From: a virus
Strand: one strand, 5' to 3'
Length of the DNA: 39,620 nt
IMG/VR virus record: IMGVR_UViG_3300009080_000978
Span: 1-39,620 of that record
This document shows, piece after piece, positions 27,906-38,040 of the stretch (positions are counted from its first letter, which is position 1; the number at the start of each line of letters is the position of its first letter). A model generated the notes under the pieces. The model was given only the letters and a program-made list of their open reading frames with translations. It ran no database searches and was not told the origin of the DNA. A program made the position numbers and the translations under genes.

Positions 27906-28657
27906 GACTTGCCCAAGCCCCTAAATATTTTCTTTCTCCAAGCAAACCACTTATAGTATCCGTGAGCCCTTGTTCTTCTTTTTTCGGCTGCAAAGGTATG
28001 CTTCTCAATTTCTTCGTGAGAATCTAAAATCTGCATTTGCCAGTTGTCTCTTTTAAATGGAATAATCTGAAATAGTGGGGTGCCCTTTGGTATGATTCCA
28101 CGGAACCCCCTCTTTAGAAAGAAAGCTACGAATACTGGCAAGCCCCAAATGTCGGATTCAACTATGCCAGACTGAACAGTAAATGGTAGGTCGTACCTAT
28201 TCATTGGGTGCGTTATTAATACAGAATGCCCTGGGGGCGTTTCGTAGTACCATGCCATCTTAAATCCATAGTGTATTGGGTGATGACCCTCTGGCACTGG
28301 CAGCTCGATGGTTGGCCTGTGATCTACAAGCATCATATCGCTATCCCACCACAAGATTGGCTTGCCGTCATCGTCAATATCGACATGAAGATCACCGCTT
28401 AGAACGTACTGATAGCCAGCAGTCATGGCGTCCAAAAATGGCGGACACTGCTTTGTTGCAACAGTAGCACCGTCTGATCCAATAAAGTTTACAGGGTATA
28501 AGGTTTTTTCACTATTAGACCTATTATGTTTTGCAAGGCTTTTGTACCATTCTGGAACATGCCAAGTAGATGGCTCTGGTGGCAGAAGGCCGATTTGCCT
28601 ATGGTCTGGAGTGCTTGGAACAAAGGTGATTTTTAAAAAATCTTCTTCATCACTCAT
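27902..28657 (-). CDS. Phage protein of unknown function, tandem family member 1 (251 aa)
   Basis: It shares with its upstream neighbour a W-Y-K-x-L start segment (VPEWYKSL), a CPPFLDAMTAGYQYVLSGDLHVD block, GHSVLITHPMNR, and GFRGIIPKGTPLFQIIPFKRDNWQ. This resembles a family found in marine and freshwater phages and some bacteria; no activity is known to me. It is predicted mostly beta-stranded and soluble. ATGA coupling joins it to the genes on both sides. Confidence 0.72.
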   Translation of the reverse strand: MSDEEDFLKITFVPSTPDHRQIGLLPPEPSTWHVPEWYKSLAKHNRSNSEKTLYPVNFIGSDGATVATKQCPPFLDAMTAGYQYVLSGDLHVDIDDDGKPILWWDSDMMLVDHRPTIELPVPEGHHPIHYGFKMAWYYETPPGHSVLITHPMNRYDLPFTVQSGIVESDIWGLPVFVAFFLKRGFRGIIPKGTPLFQIIPFKRDNWQMQILDSHEEIEKHTFAAEKRRTRAHGYYKWFAWRKKIFRGLGKS

Positions 28658-29379
28658 TTGTATTCTTTCTTTGACCTAAACTTATTTTTGTATCCATTAA
28701 TAAAAGTACTTCTAAGATTAAACCTTTGCTTATCAAAGAACGACCTTGCCTCGTCTGGATCAATTGCTTCTGATGTCCAGGCCTCTCTCTTAAACGGTAT
28801 TAGCTGTGCAATCGGAGTTCCTTGCTTAATTGTTCCCTTAAATCCCTTCTTTACCAAAAAGGAAAGATGACCGTCTGTGACAAACTTATCAGTATCTACG
28901 ATTGCCGTAAAGGCCCATAGTGGTGAGGCATCTGAATGGTATGGATTAGTATACAGGGTACTGTACCCCTCATCAGTTCCTACTGCCCATGTTGGCAGAA
29001 TTCTAAAAATTTGTTTATGATACTGATCTGGATCTACTGGATAATTCTCATATTGTTCTGGAGAGTGAAAGGCAAACATGTCCGCCTTTAAAGATTGCAA
29101 CTGGGCAGGGATGGACCACTCAAGCTTTTCTGGATTTGTTGCGTCTAAGTGTATATCGCAAGGTGCAACAATGATGTAGCCAGCAGTAATAGCATCGAAG
29201 ATAGGCATACATCTCTTTACTGTGGAAGCTGCTACTCCTATTGCTGGGATCATTTCGCTATCGCCCTTGTTGCCTGGCTGAGCCTTGTACCAGTCTGGTA
29301 TAAACTTAATGCCAGGCTGTGGCAAAGGTGCGAATTCCTGAGAGACTTCGCTAAATGGGTAAAACCTAATTGTGGGCAT
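28654..29379 (-). CDS. Phage protein of unknown function, tandem family member 2 (241 aa)
   Basis: A paralogue of the preceding protein: IPDWYKAQPG, CMPIFDAITAGYIIVAPCDIHLD, GYSTLYTNPYH and GFKGTIKQGTPIAQLIPFKREAW align with it in order. AAAGGAG lies six nt before the ATG, and TGATATAAT is upstream inside the end of the third gene, so this gene can be transcribed separately. The conserved G-T-P-x-x-Q-x-I-P-F-K-R block suggests a binding or assembly surface. Confidence 0.72.
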   Translation of the reverse strand: MPTIRFYPFSEVSQEFAPLPQPGIKFIPDWYKAQPGNKGDSEMIPAIGVAASTVKRCMPIFDAITAGYIIVAPCDIHLDATNPEKLEWSIPAQLQSLKADMFAFHSPEQYENYPVDPDQYHKQIFRILPTWAVGTDEGYSTLYTNPYHSDASPLWAFTAIVDTDKFVTDGHLSFLVKKGFKGTIKQGTPIAQLIPFKREAWTSEAIDPDEARSFFDKQRFNLRSTFINGYKNKFRSKKEYK

Positions 29380-30064
29380 ACTGCTCCTTTATTCTCTTTA
29401 ACATTATATCACTAACTGAAGCTACCATGTCAAAGATTGGTGCCCCCCTTCTTGGTATTCCAAAAATGTCATCCTCCATGTGACTACCGTATTTCTTAAA
29501 TTTAAAAGAAACAAAGTGCGGTGACAAGAACATGGGTCTGGATATAGACTCCGAATTGATAACTGGTTTATGCCAGAAGTCATTAGTGGCCTCTACTAAA
29601 ACTGGAGACTCCACATCGCTGCATTGTTCATATCTAACCTCTAGGTTGTCTTCTATAAACCATGGTACAAAGAACTTAAACGTTCCATCGAAACATTGGT
29701 TGTCTGGATCATTGAGGTGCTTGTCTGTAAGATAGTATTGCCTCATCCAGGTCCTATCTACATTATAAAAACTATCATTCTCACCCAAAAGGTAGATGTC
29801 TGCATAAAGATAAAACCTAAACCTTACTGTATTCCCTATAATGCTGACAATCGAAGGCTCAGTACCTATGTTCTCTACATAGTTACTTAGTGGTTTAAGG
29901 ACACTACTTGAATATCTACCCTGCAACACTGGCCTATAGTCTAGCCAACTTGGGCGTACAAGAGACCTTAGGCTTATCTCTACAAAGTCTGGATCTTTTG
30001 TTGTATACCAGATGTTCTTATCTGCAAGTGCACCCTGCGAATCACTAACCATTTCTTTTTCCAT
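29366..30064 (-). CDS. Probable third, diverged member of the same family (232 aa)
   Basis: Only part of the family pattern is kept: LVRPSWLDYRP near the start and FGIPRRGAPIFDMVASV in place of the GTPxxQxIPF block, with HFVSFKFKKYG before it. The ATG at 30064 begins 4 nt after the discriminator base of tRNA-Thr, so cutting of the tRNA 3' end would release an mRNA with only three leader nucleotides. A second ATG at 30052 is also possible. The gene overlaps the next by 14 bp. Confidence 0.65.
   Translation of the reverse strand: MEKEMVSDSQGALADKNIWYTTKDPDFVEISLRSLVRPSWLDYRPVLQGRYSSSVLKPLSNYVENIGTEPSIVSIIGNTVRFRFYLYADIYLLGENDSFYNVDRTWMRQYYLTDKHLNDPDNQCFDGTFKFFVPWFIEDNLEVRYEQCSDVESPVLVEATNDFWHKPVINSESISRPMFLSPHFVSFKFKKYGSHMEDDIFGIPRRGAPIFDMVASVSDIMLKRIKEQYAHN
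29403..29411 (-). promoter_or_regulatory. Extended -10 promoter (TGATATAAT)
   Basis: Minus-strand TGATATAAT inside the 3' end of the 29366 gene, giving a leader of about 20 nt with AAAGGAG for the 28654 gene. Confidence 0.55.
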
Positions 30065-30067
30065 AAG

Positions 30068-30139
30068 AGCCCCAAGTCAGGATTGAACTGACGACCTACG
30101 CATTACAAGTGCGTTGCTCTACCACTGAGCTATCGGGGC
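30068..30139 (-). tRNA. tRNA-Thr (anticodon TGT)
   Basis: The acceptor GCCCCGA pairs with TTGGGGC (one G-T pair), the D-arm GCTCAGTGGTAGAGC, the anticodon stem ACGCA/TGCGT with loop CTTGTAA, and the T-arm GTCAGTTCAATCCTGAC are all intact. CCA is not encoded; the discriminator reads U. It reads ACA and, with modification, other ACN codons. Confidence 0.93.
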
Positions 30140-30154
30140 AGGTATTTCTACCAG

Positions 30155-30228
30155 CGATCTGTATGGGACTTGAACCCACGACCCCCACCGTGACAGGGTG
30201 GTGCTCTAACCAACTGAGCTAACAGACC
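30155..30228 (-). tRNA. tRNA-Asp (anticodon GTC)
   Basis: Acceptor GGTCTGT with ACAGATC (one G-T pair), anticodon stem CCACC/GGTGG with loop CTGTCAC, T-arm GTGGGTTCAAGTCCCAT, discriminator G as expected for Asp. CCA is not encoded. It lies 15 nt upstream of tRNA-Thr. Confidence 0.93.
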
Positions 30229-30232
30229 TGAG

Positions 30233-30304
30233 CTCTCCCTCGTGGACTCGAACCACGAACCTTAGAGTTAACAGCTCTCTGCTCTGCCATTGAGCTAAGG
30301 GAGA
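30233..30304 (-). tRNA. tRNA-Asn (anticodon GTT)
   Basis: Acceptor TCTCCCT pairs fully with AGGGAGA, D-arm GCTCAATGGCAGAGC, anticodon loop CTGTTAA, T-arm CGTGGTTCGAGTCCACG, discriminator G. The first anticodon-stem pair is a G-A mismatch. CCA is not encoded. Only 4 nt separate it from tRNA-Asp, so the three are one transcript. Confidence 0.92.
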
Positions 30305-30315
30305 TCATACATCAT

Positions 30316-31539
30316 TTAATAAATTTCGTTTAAATATGTATACATTGTATCATAGAAAGCTTCTCTGCCTCCGTAGTGCCTAGAAAAAGATTCTTGCCAT
30401 GTAATACCAGAGGCTATGTCTGAAAGAAAAGTCATAAACTCCTGATAGCCATGCACCCCGATCAAATATTCGACTGCCAGGCCTCCAGTTATATAAGCAT
30501 TATATTTCTCAATTTTTGATCGCGTCGTGTTTGTCGACAATGACTCAAGTTCGATGAAGATTTGCACAAATTCTTCTTTTGAAATATTTTTAATGACGTT
30601 GTTCCAGCCAAACCCATAGTTGACAGTCAGCCAGTCTGTGGCCCTTGTTGTGGCCCTGTCAGCAATCGTTTTACCTACTCCGAGTGTTGTGCCAAAGTAG
30701 GTAGCGGAACCTTCAGTTATCCACATCGGAAGCTGCCAAGTCTTAGCAACTTGCATGTGTACTATGTGAAAGTACTCGTGGATTATTGTTTCCCTTTGTG
30801 CCGCCAACTGACTCCTTGAGGGATTAGAGGATACACATAAGTAGAACGCCCGTGGTGTTGCATCACCTGGTCCGCAATCTGGTCCAGACCAGTACTTACT
30901 TTTAAGAATATAATTTGCCCAGCCCCCTTCAGGTCCATAACCTCCATAGGTCTTTACCATTTCGTCAGCCCAAGAAAGGTCCTCTAAGCTATTAGTAAAG
31001 AAGACACCAATTTGATTTGGATTATTACCCACATACTCATCCCAGGCGTCTACTGACAAGGCGAAAACTGAGTAAAGCTCATTCCTGTAGCTATCGCCAA
31101 TGGACTCGGATGTGACGACCTGACTCTCTTCGGGATATGCGGAGTTATTAAGGCTGCCGACAACTTCCTGGTATGCCCTTAACGCTATGGACCTATCTGG
31201 CTCAGAAGGCTGTTCCTTTAATTCTGATGCTTCAGGTGTGATCGCAGACGTGCCCTGAGATACTGAATCTTTGGCTATGGGAGTGGATGTCTCTTCTGCA
31301 ACTGCACTTTCCGAGCTTGATCGCTCCTCAGACTCTCTAACATTTTGCAGAAGTTCCTTTTCTAAGGCGTCATTTTCTGCAACCCGTTGCAAAAGTTCTA
31401 AATACTCTTGCTCCGACATTTCATCTTCAATAGCTATTTCTTGACTCGCAGTAGAAGTTGCTTCTAGGATAGAGACACAGCCAGCAAGAATGCTTGCCAT
31501 TAAAGAATATACTACAATATTTTTAATACGTGCATGCAT
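30316..31539 (-). CDS. Secreted lipoprotein zinc metalloprotease (HExxH gluzincin-like)
   Basis: From the ATG at 31539 the 407-aa protein has a signal peptide and lipobox (LMASILAGC, Cys 21), a Ser/Glu/Thr-rich linker (about 30-115), and a C-terminal domain with HEYFHIVH (zinc site, 254-261) and, 18 residues later, WITEGSATYFG, giving the third ligand Glu of gluzincins. It should be lipid-anchored on the host surface and cut proteins or peptides there. Surface lipoproteins of phages often alter host receptors or exclude other phages; that role is inference. It overlaps the 56-aa gene upstream by 28 bp. Confidence 0.82.
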   Translation of the reverse strand: MHARIKNIVVYSLMASILAGCVSILEATSTASQEIAIEDEMSEQEYLELLQRVAENDALEKELLQNVRESEERSSSESAVAEETSTPIAKDSVSQGTSAITPEASELKEQPSEPDRSIALRAYQEVVGSLNNSAYPEESQVVTSESIGDSYRNELYSVFALSVDAWDEYVGNNPNQIGVFFTNSLEDLSWADEMVKTYGGYGPEGGWANYILKSKYWSGPDCGPGDATPRAFYLCVSSNPSRSQLAAQRETIIHEYFHIVHMQVAKTWQLPMWITEGSATYFGTTLGVGKTIADRATTRATDWLTVNYGFGWNNVIKNISKEEFVQIFIELESLSTNTTRSKIEKYNAYITGGLAVEYLIGVHGYQEFMTFLSDIASGITWQESFSRHYGGREAFYDTMYTYLNEIY

Positions 31540-31682
31540 GGGTCCCCACCATCTTCCCACTCTTGTGACTCTTCTTCTGTCATATACGGATCGCCGTCGT
31601 GAGTGTGGCAGAAAGGTTCTGATACCCATCCCTTTTCAATGCCGTAGTCAACCCACTGACCAATATTCATTTCTTCTCTCAT
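31512..31682 (-). CDS. Small actinophage-type protein, 56 aa
   Basis: A 56-codon frame with FCHTHDGDPYMTEEESQEW and GGDPCMHVLKIL. The order C-x-T-H-x-G, then acidic helix, then DPC followed by a hydrophobic C-terminus resembles small proteins that I believe are common in actinophage genomes, with Cys and His likely binding zinc. Leaderless: TATAAT ends 6 nt before the ATG at 31682; an in-frame ATG follows four codons on. Confidence 0.75.
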   Translation of the reverse strand: MREEMNIGQWVDYGIEKGWVSEPFCHTHDGDPYMTEEESQEWEDGGDPCMHVLKIL

Positions 31683-31688
31683 GTTAAA

Positions 31689-31694
31689 ATTATA
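31689..31694 (-). promoter_or_regulatory. -10 box, leaderless
   Basis: Minus-strand TATAAT (31694-31689), 6 nt before the ATG at 31682, preceded by GGG rather than TGn. Confidence 0.6.
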
Positions 31695-31713
31695 CCCAAT
31701 CTTGAAGTATTTG

Positions 31714-32439
31714 TCAATAGATTTTAGGAAGTGGGAAGTAGTGCTGCTCCCAGAATGGCTCGTCTTTCATGTCTGCATCTAAGAATGCTTCTTGGGTCAT
31801 AATCTTTAGAGGAATAACGTCATAGGCGATGGTAATCCTTTCGCCTTCCCATTCCCATGGACCCATAGCATGCTGGTAGCCAACCATAGACATTACGGCA
31901 CGATTATTTTTGTTGTCATTAACCTTCATCTCACCATTTACATCATAGTGAGTTGTAGAGGGCTCAGCATTTACTGAATAGTAGCCATGGAAGGCTGGCA
32001 CCTTGATGTTCTTGTCTAGGTGATCATGCCACTCTAGCTTTGCACCCTTTTCACGGCTATTAATGTTAAACCATGCCTGTGCCATCCACTGCTCAGAGTT
32101 ATAGTCAATTTCGTAGTACTCGCAAGCCTCACGTGTCATATCTACAACTGCAGAGAAAAGCTCATGCATAAATGGGTAGTACATCTGAAACGCATTATAC
32201 TCCCTAGACTTATGAGTAGACAATGACTTAGAATAAGTAAAGATATCCTTATCATCGTCGTGCGGAAGTATTCCGTGCATCTCTAGTTTTTCAATTCTAG
32301 AATACTCTAGCTTTAGCCTATCCGAAACGTAATCAAGGTCATTGTCCAAGAATCTTTCAAAGAACTTCTGTGGCTTTGAGTCCCTGTCAAAGTCCCAGCT
32401 CTCTGGGAAATTGGCACCATCTTCATCATTGTCTTTCAA
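31714..32439 (-). CDS. 2OG-Fe(II) oxygenase-like protein, 241 aa
   Basis: The core has AQAWFNINSREKGAKLEWHDHLD (iron ligands H140 and D142, or H138), FHGYYSVNAEP, GYQHAMGPWEWEGERITIAYDV (distal H190, Arg 201). This matches the phage-type 2OG-FeII_Oxy fold with a long N-terminal helical part (1-115). It differs from the other five oxygenases in the window and probably has a different substrate. The start is TTG at 32439 with only a weak ribosome site; its promoter (TATAAT at 32483-32488) gives a leader of about 37 nt. Confidence 0.78.
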   Translation of the reverse strand: MKDNDEDGANFPESWDFDRDSKPQKFFERFLDNDLDYVSDRLKLEYSRIEKLEMHGILPHDDDKDIFTYSKSLSTHKSREYNAFQMYYPFMHELFSAVVDMTREACEYYEIDYNSEQWMAQAWFNINSREKGAKLEWHDHLDKNIKVPAFHGYYSVNAEPSTTHYDVNGEMKVNDNKNNRAVMSMVGYQHAMGPWEWEGERITIAYDVIPLKIMTQEAFLDADMKDEPFWEQHYFPLPKIY

Positions 32440-32482
32440 GTTACGCTCTCTTTCTAAAGTACAAAAAAATATCCTAATGAAT

Positions 32483-32488
32483 ATTATA
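32483..32488 (-). promoter_or_regulatory. -10 box of the 31714 oxygenase
   Basis: Minus-strand TATAAT (32488-32483) between the 88-aa membrane gene and the oxygenase; a leader of about 37 nt follows. Confidence 0.5.
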
Positions 32489-32516
32489 CACCATAAACAG
32501 ATGCGTGTCTATAGGA

Positions 32517-32783
32517 TTACTCCTGGTTCTTATCTACTTTTGAAAATGCCTCGTCAACTTCATCCATAGTAAGCTTGCCGTCATCAATAAACGACCTGGC
32601 AAGTTTTTCAATTACGCTTGCTACTCCTAGAATACCAGCCATTAGAACGGCCTGTATTACGTCAACGCCTACAATGGCTCCTGCACCCAAAACGCTAAGG
32701 CCAGACGCAACAAAAACGGCGGTAATCCTTTTTGCTATATTTTTTGCCATAGCAGACTTGTCGGTTCCCATTCCTTCGTTCAT
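32517..32783 (-). CDS. Holin-like protein with acidic C-terminal motif, 88 aa
   Basis: Two hydrophobic helices (about 20-42 ITAVFVASGLSVLGAGAIVG and 43-58 VIQAVLMAGILGVASVI) are followed by LARSFIDDGKLTMDEVDEAF, a calcium-loop-like acidic turn often seen at the end of actinophage holin-like proteins. AAGGAGG lies six nt before the ATG. It is the third gene of a coupled set with the exported coiled-coil protein and the 66-aa membrane protein. A holin function is likely but not shown. Confidence 0.75.
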   Translation of the reverse strand: MNEGMGTDKSAMAKNIAKRITAVFVASGLSVLGAGAIVGVDVIQAVLMAGILGVASVIEKLARSFIDDGKLTMDEVDEAFSKVDKNQE

Positions 32784-32794
32784 ACTTTCCTCCT

Positions 32795-32995
32795 TTATTC
32801 TTTAGGGTTTCTAAGCCTAAAAGTTATAATCCACAGTGCTAGAGTTCCAAGGATTACGTAACCAGTCATTTCTCTGGCAGATCCTTCAAGAACAATCCAA
32901 GCTACAAACATACCTACCAGGGTCCAAGACTCTGCTACTACGTCAGCAAATACATTTTTGATGCCTGTGAAAATCTTTTTAATAAACTTTTTCAC
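32795..32995 (-). CDS. Two-helix membrane protein, 66 aa
   Basis: A basic N-terminus (KKFIKKIFTGIKNVF) precedes a helix at about 24-38 (LVGMFVAWIVLEG) and a second at about 44-60 (GYVILGTLALWIITF), with an Arg-rich end. It may be an antiholin or accessory holin. The start is GTG at 32995, overlapping the TGA of the coiled-coil gene (GTGA), with a perfect AAGGAGG seven nt upstream. Eleven nt then separate it from the 88-aa gene. Confidence 0.75.
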   Translation of the reverse strand: MKKFIKKIFTGIKNVFADVVAESWTLVGMFVAWIVLEGSAREMTGYVILGTLALWIITFRLRNPKE

Positions 32996-34452
32996 TCTAC
33001 TTTCCTCCTTGCTCCACTAGCTGCGGATGCTCCTGCCGATGCTGCAACATTTCCTGCAATAACAGATGCAACAACAATCTCTTCTGCTCGCTCTCGCTGT
33101 TCTGGTGCAATGTCAGCACCAATATTTCCCAGGTTGTTCATAACCTCTAGCACCTGTTCAGCTACTGCACCCACGACTGGTATCACAGCAATTTCTTCTG
33201 CCAAGTCTGGGTCATCTGCTTCTGCTGCAACTGCTAGCAGCTCCAGAGCCACCAGGTATTCTTCTGAATCTTTTTCTGAAGTTTGAAATTTTGCCATTGC
33301 AATTTCTTTAACCTCTTCTGCCAAAGCTAGATTTTGCTCAGCCTTTGGGTTATTTAGAATAGCCTGTAAATCTTCTATCTTTTTCTTCTGCTCGTCTATG
33401 GTTGCATTGGCAGCTGTAAGCTGGGCCTTTAGGCTTTCTATGGTCGCTCTCGCTGCCTCTAGCTCTTTTTGAGTAGATCCTTGCTTAGCTGTCATATCAT
33501 CTAGTCTCTTGGTTACATCTGCTAGCTTTGCCTCAAGCTCTTCTACCCTAGCCTTAGATGCTGCAAGCTGTTTGCCAAGATCAGCGGACTTAGCCTTCTC
33601 TAGCTCGTAGTCAGACTTGCTTTTAGCCAGACTAGTTAGTGCGTCTTTTAGCTCTTTGCTAACTGTAGCAAAATTATCTTCTGCAATTCCCAGCTTAAAG
33701 TTTGCATCTTCCAGGTCAGCCTTAAGGGTGGCAATTGATTCTTGTGCTGTAGCAAGTTCCTTTACTTTATCTTCTAGCTCTGCAGACTTGGTCGCAAGGC
33801 TCTCAGTAAGCGAGTCCACCTTCTTGATATATCCAGCAATTGTTATTTGATCTTGTTCAATCTGTGCCTTTGCACTGTCTTGATAATTAATATAGGCTGT
33901 TTTTAGCTCATCGTAAGATGCCTGCAAGCTATCATAACTTGACTTAAGCTGATTGTAATTAGTCTGTAAGGCTTGGTACTGAGCATTAAGAGCATCGTAC
34001 TCTGCTTGTGATACAACTGGTGTGGTTAAAGTTACGGATACCGCTGTAGACCAACCAGAGTAGACTGAGTTAGTGTCATTGTCAGCCCTAACTTTAAAAT
34101 TAAAACTACCCACACAATCATCCAATTGAAATACCTGCTTAAGATAGTTACAGGTAAAAGTGTACGTGGTGTTAAGAGAGTTAGCTCCGCCAACATTGCC
34201 TGTTGCAACTCCGTATGGCCAGCTACTGTTCATGCCAAATCCAATGGCATATCTTTCTGGTTTATATTGCCCTTCTACAGCTGCTGCCTGGGTCCAAGTT
34301 ATTGTAATATTACGCTCTGAAGATACAGATGCGGATAGGTTAGTAGGCGTGTTGGGGTGGTTAGCACTTGCTGAAATAGGAAAAAGAAGCACTACGAAAA
34401 GAGCTAACAGTGCTGACAATGAAAGCTTAAATAATCTGTTAATTAACCTCAT
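32992..34452 (-). CDS. Exported FnIII plus coiled-coil protein, 486 aa
   Basis: Residues 1-30 form a Sec signal peptide (LFKLSLSALLALFVVLLFPISASA). Residues about 32-143 resemble a fibronectin type III domain (PTNLSASVSSERNITITWTQ start, NFKVRADNDTNSVYSGWS end). Residues about 148-390 are an almost unbroken coiled coil, and the end (about 395-486) is Ala/Glu-rich helical. With a signal peptide it should leave the cytosol, unlike a tail fibre, and may sit in the host wall, bind glycan, or help lysis. The ribosome site AGGAG directly abuts the ATG, which is odd; no better start is seen. Confidence 0.78.
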   Translation of the reverse strand: MRLINRLFKLSLSALLALFVVLLFPISASANHPNTPTNLSASVSSERNITITWTQAAAVEGQYKPERYAIGFGMNSSWPYGVATGNVGGANSLNTTYTFTCNYLKQVFQLDDCVGSFNFKVRADNDTNSVYSGWSTAVSVTLTTPVVSQAEYDALNAQYQALQTNYNQLKSSYDSLQASYDELKTAYINYQDSAKAQIEQDQITIAGYIKKVDSLTESLATKSAELEDKVKELATAQESIATLKADLEDANFKLGIAEDNFATVSKELKDALTSLAKSKSDYELEKAKSADLGKQLAASKARVEELEAKLADVTKRLDDMTAKQGSTQKELEAARATIESLKAQLTAANATIDEQKKKIEDLQAILNNPKAEQNLALAEEVKEIAMAKFQTSEKDSEEYLVALELLAVAAEADDPDLAEEIAVIPVVGAVAEQVLEVMNNLGNIGADIAPEQRERAEEIVVASVIAGNVAASAGASAASGARRKVE

Positions 34453-34492
34453 CTCCTAGTTTTGGGGTAGCTGGGGAATGTATTCTAATACT

Positions 34493-34498
34493 ATTATA
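34493..34498 (-). promoter_or_regulatory. -10 box of the exported-protein operon
   Basis: Minus-strand TATAAT (34498-34493), just after the nrd terminator, with a leader of about 35-40 nt. Confidence 0.5.
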
Positions 34499-34514
34499 CT
34501 GGACTTTATAAATG

Positions 34515-34543
34515 AAAAAGGGGCACAGCCTAAGCCATGCCCC
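34515..34543 (-). terminator. Strong Rho-independent terminator after nrdF
   Basis: GGGGCAUGGC pairs with GCUGUGCCCC (10 bp with two G-U pairs) around a UUAG loop, followed by five U. It ends the terminase-nrdI-nrdE-nrdF transcript 19 nt after the nrdF stop. Confidence 0.95.
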
Positions 34544-34561
34544 CCATTCCAACTTATTTAA

Positions 34562-37612
<3,051 letters not shown>

Positions 37613-37626
<14 letters not shown>

Positions 37627-38026
37627 ATAGTAGCTCCAGTCTCCTTGTAATTTCTTCTACGTCTTCTGGTGTCCCCATAATTTCTACACGTCCTATAAGT
37701 GGTACACCAGTCTTATTGCAGATCATATCTGCTGCCTTACAGTAGTGCTCGCCAAAGTTTGTGTTGCCTGTGCCTATGACACCACGCAATAAATCCCTGT
37801 TGGCAGGATTATTTAAAAATACCTTTACTGACTTTGGGATAGCAGGTGATTCATTGCCACCACCATAAGTCGGTAAAACGAGTACATACTCAGCATCCAC
37901 AGTGAAGCCCCGAGCGTCGCTAGGACGAGTGGGAATACGAATTCCTGCATCTGTGAGCCTTTCTACAAATCGTTTAGTGTTCTCGGAGTAATTGGAAAAG
38001 TAGACTATAGAAATTGGCAATACCAT
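37613..38026 (-). CDS. nrdI: NrdI flavodoxin-like activator
   Basis: The 137-aa protein has [20 protein letters not shown] (FMN phosphate loop), [15 protein letters not shown] (flavin loop) and [19 protein letters not shown], the NrdI pattern of PF07972. It supplies oxidant to assemble the dimanganese cofactor of NrdF. The ribosome site is weak, and the start is 14 nt after the terminase stop, so it is probably translated with the upstream gene. Confidence 0.95.
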
Positions 38027-38040
38027 TAGTACACCGCTTT

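Noticed and set aside
5372-32439. 2OG oxygenases as TET/JBP-type DNA hydroxylases
   Set aside because: The sequences look P4H-like, with GGEIxFP and FFPSxYxH blocks; no TET/JBP-specific motif was seen. A DNA role remains possible but is not supported.
34160-34459. Rightward 99-codon open frame
   Set aside because: Antisense to the signal peptide and FnIII region of the exported protein; no start signal.
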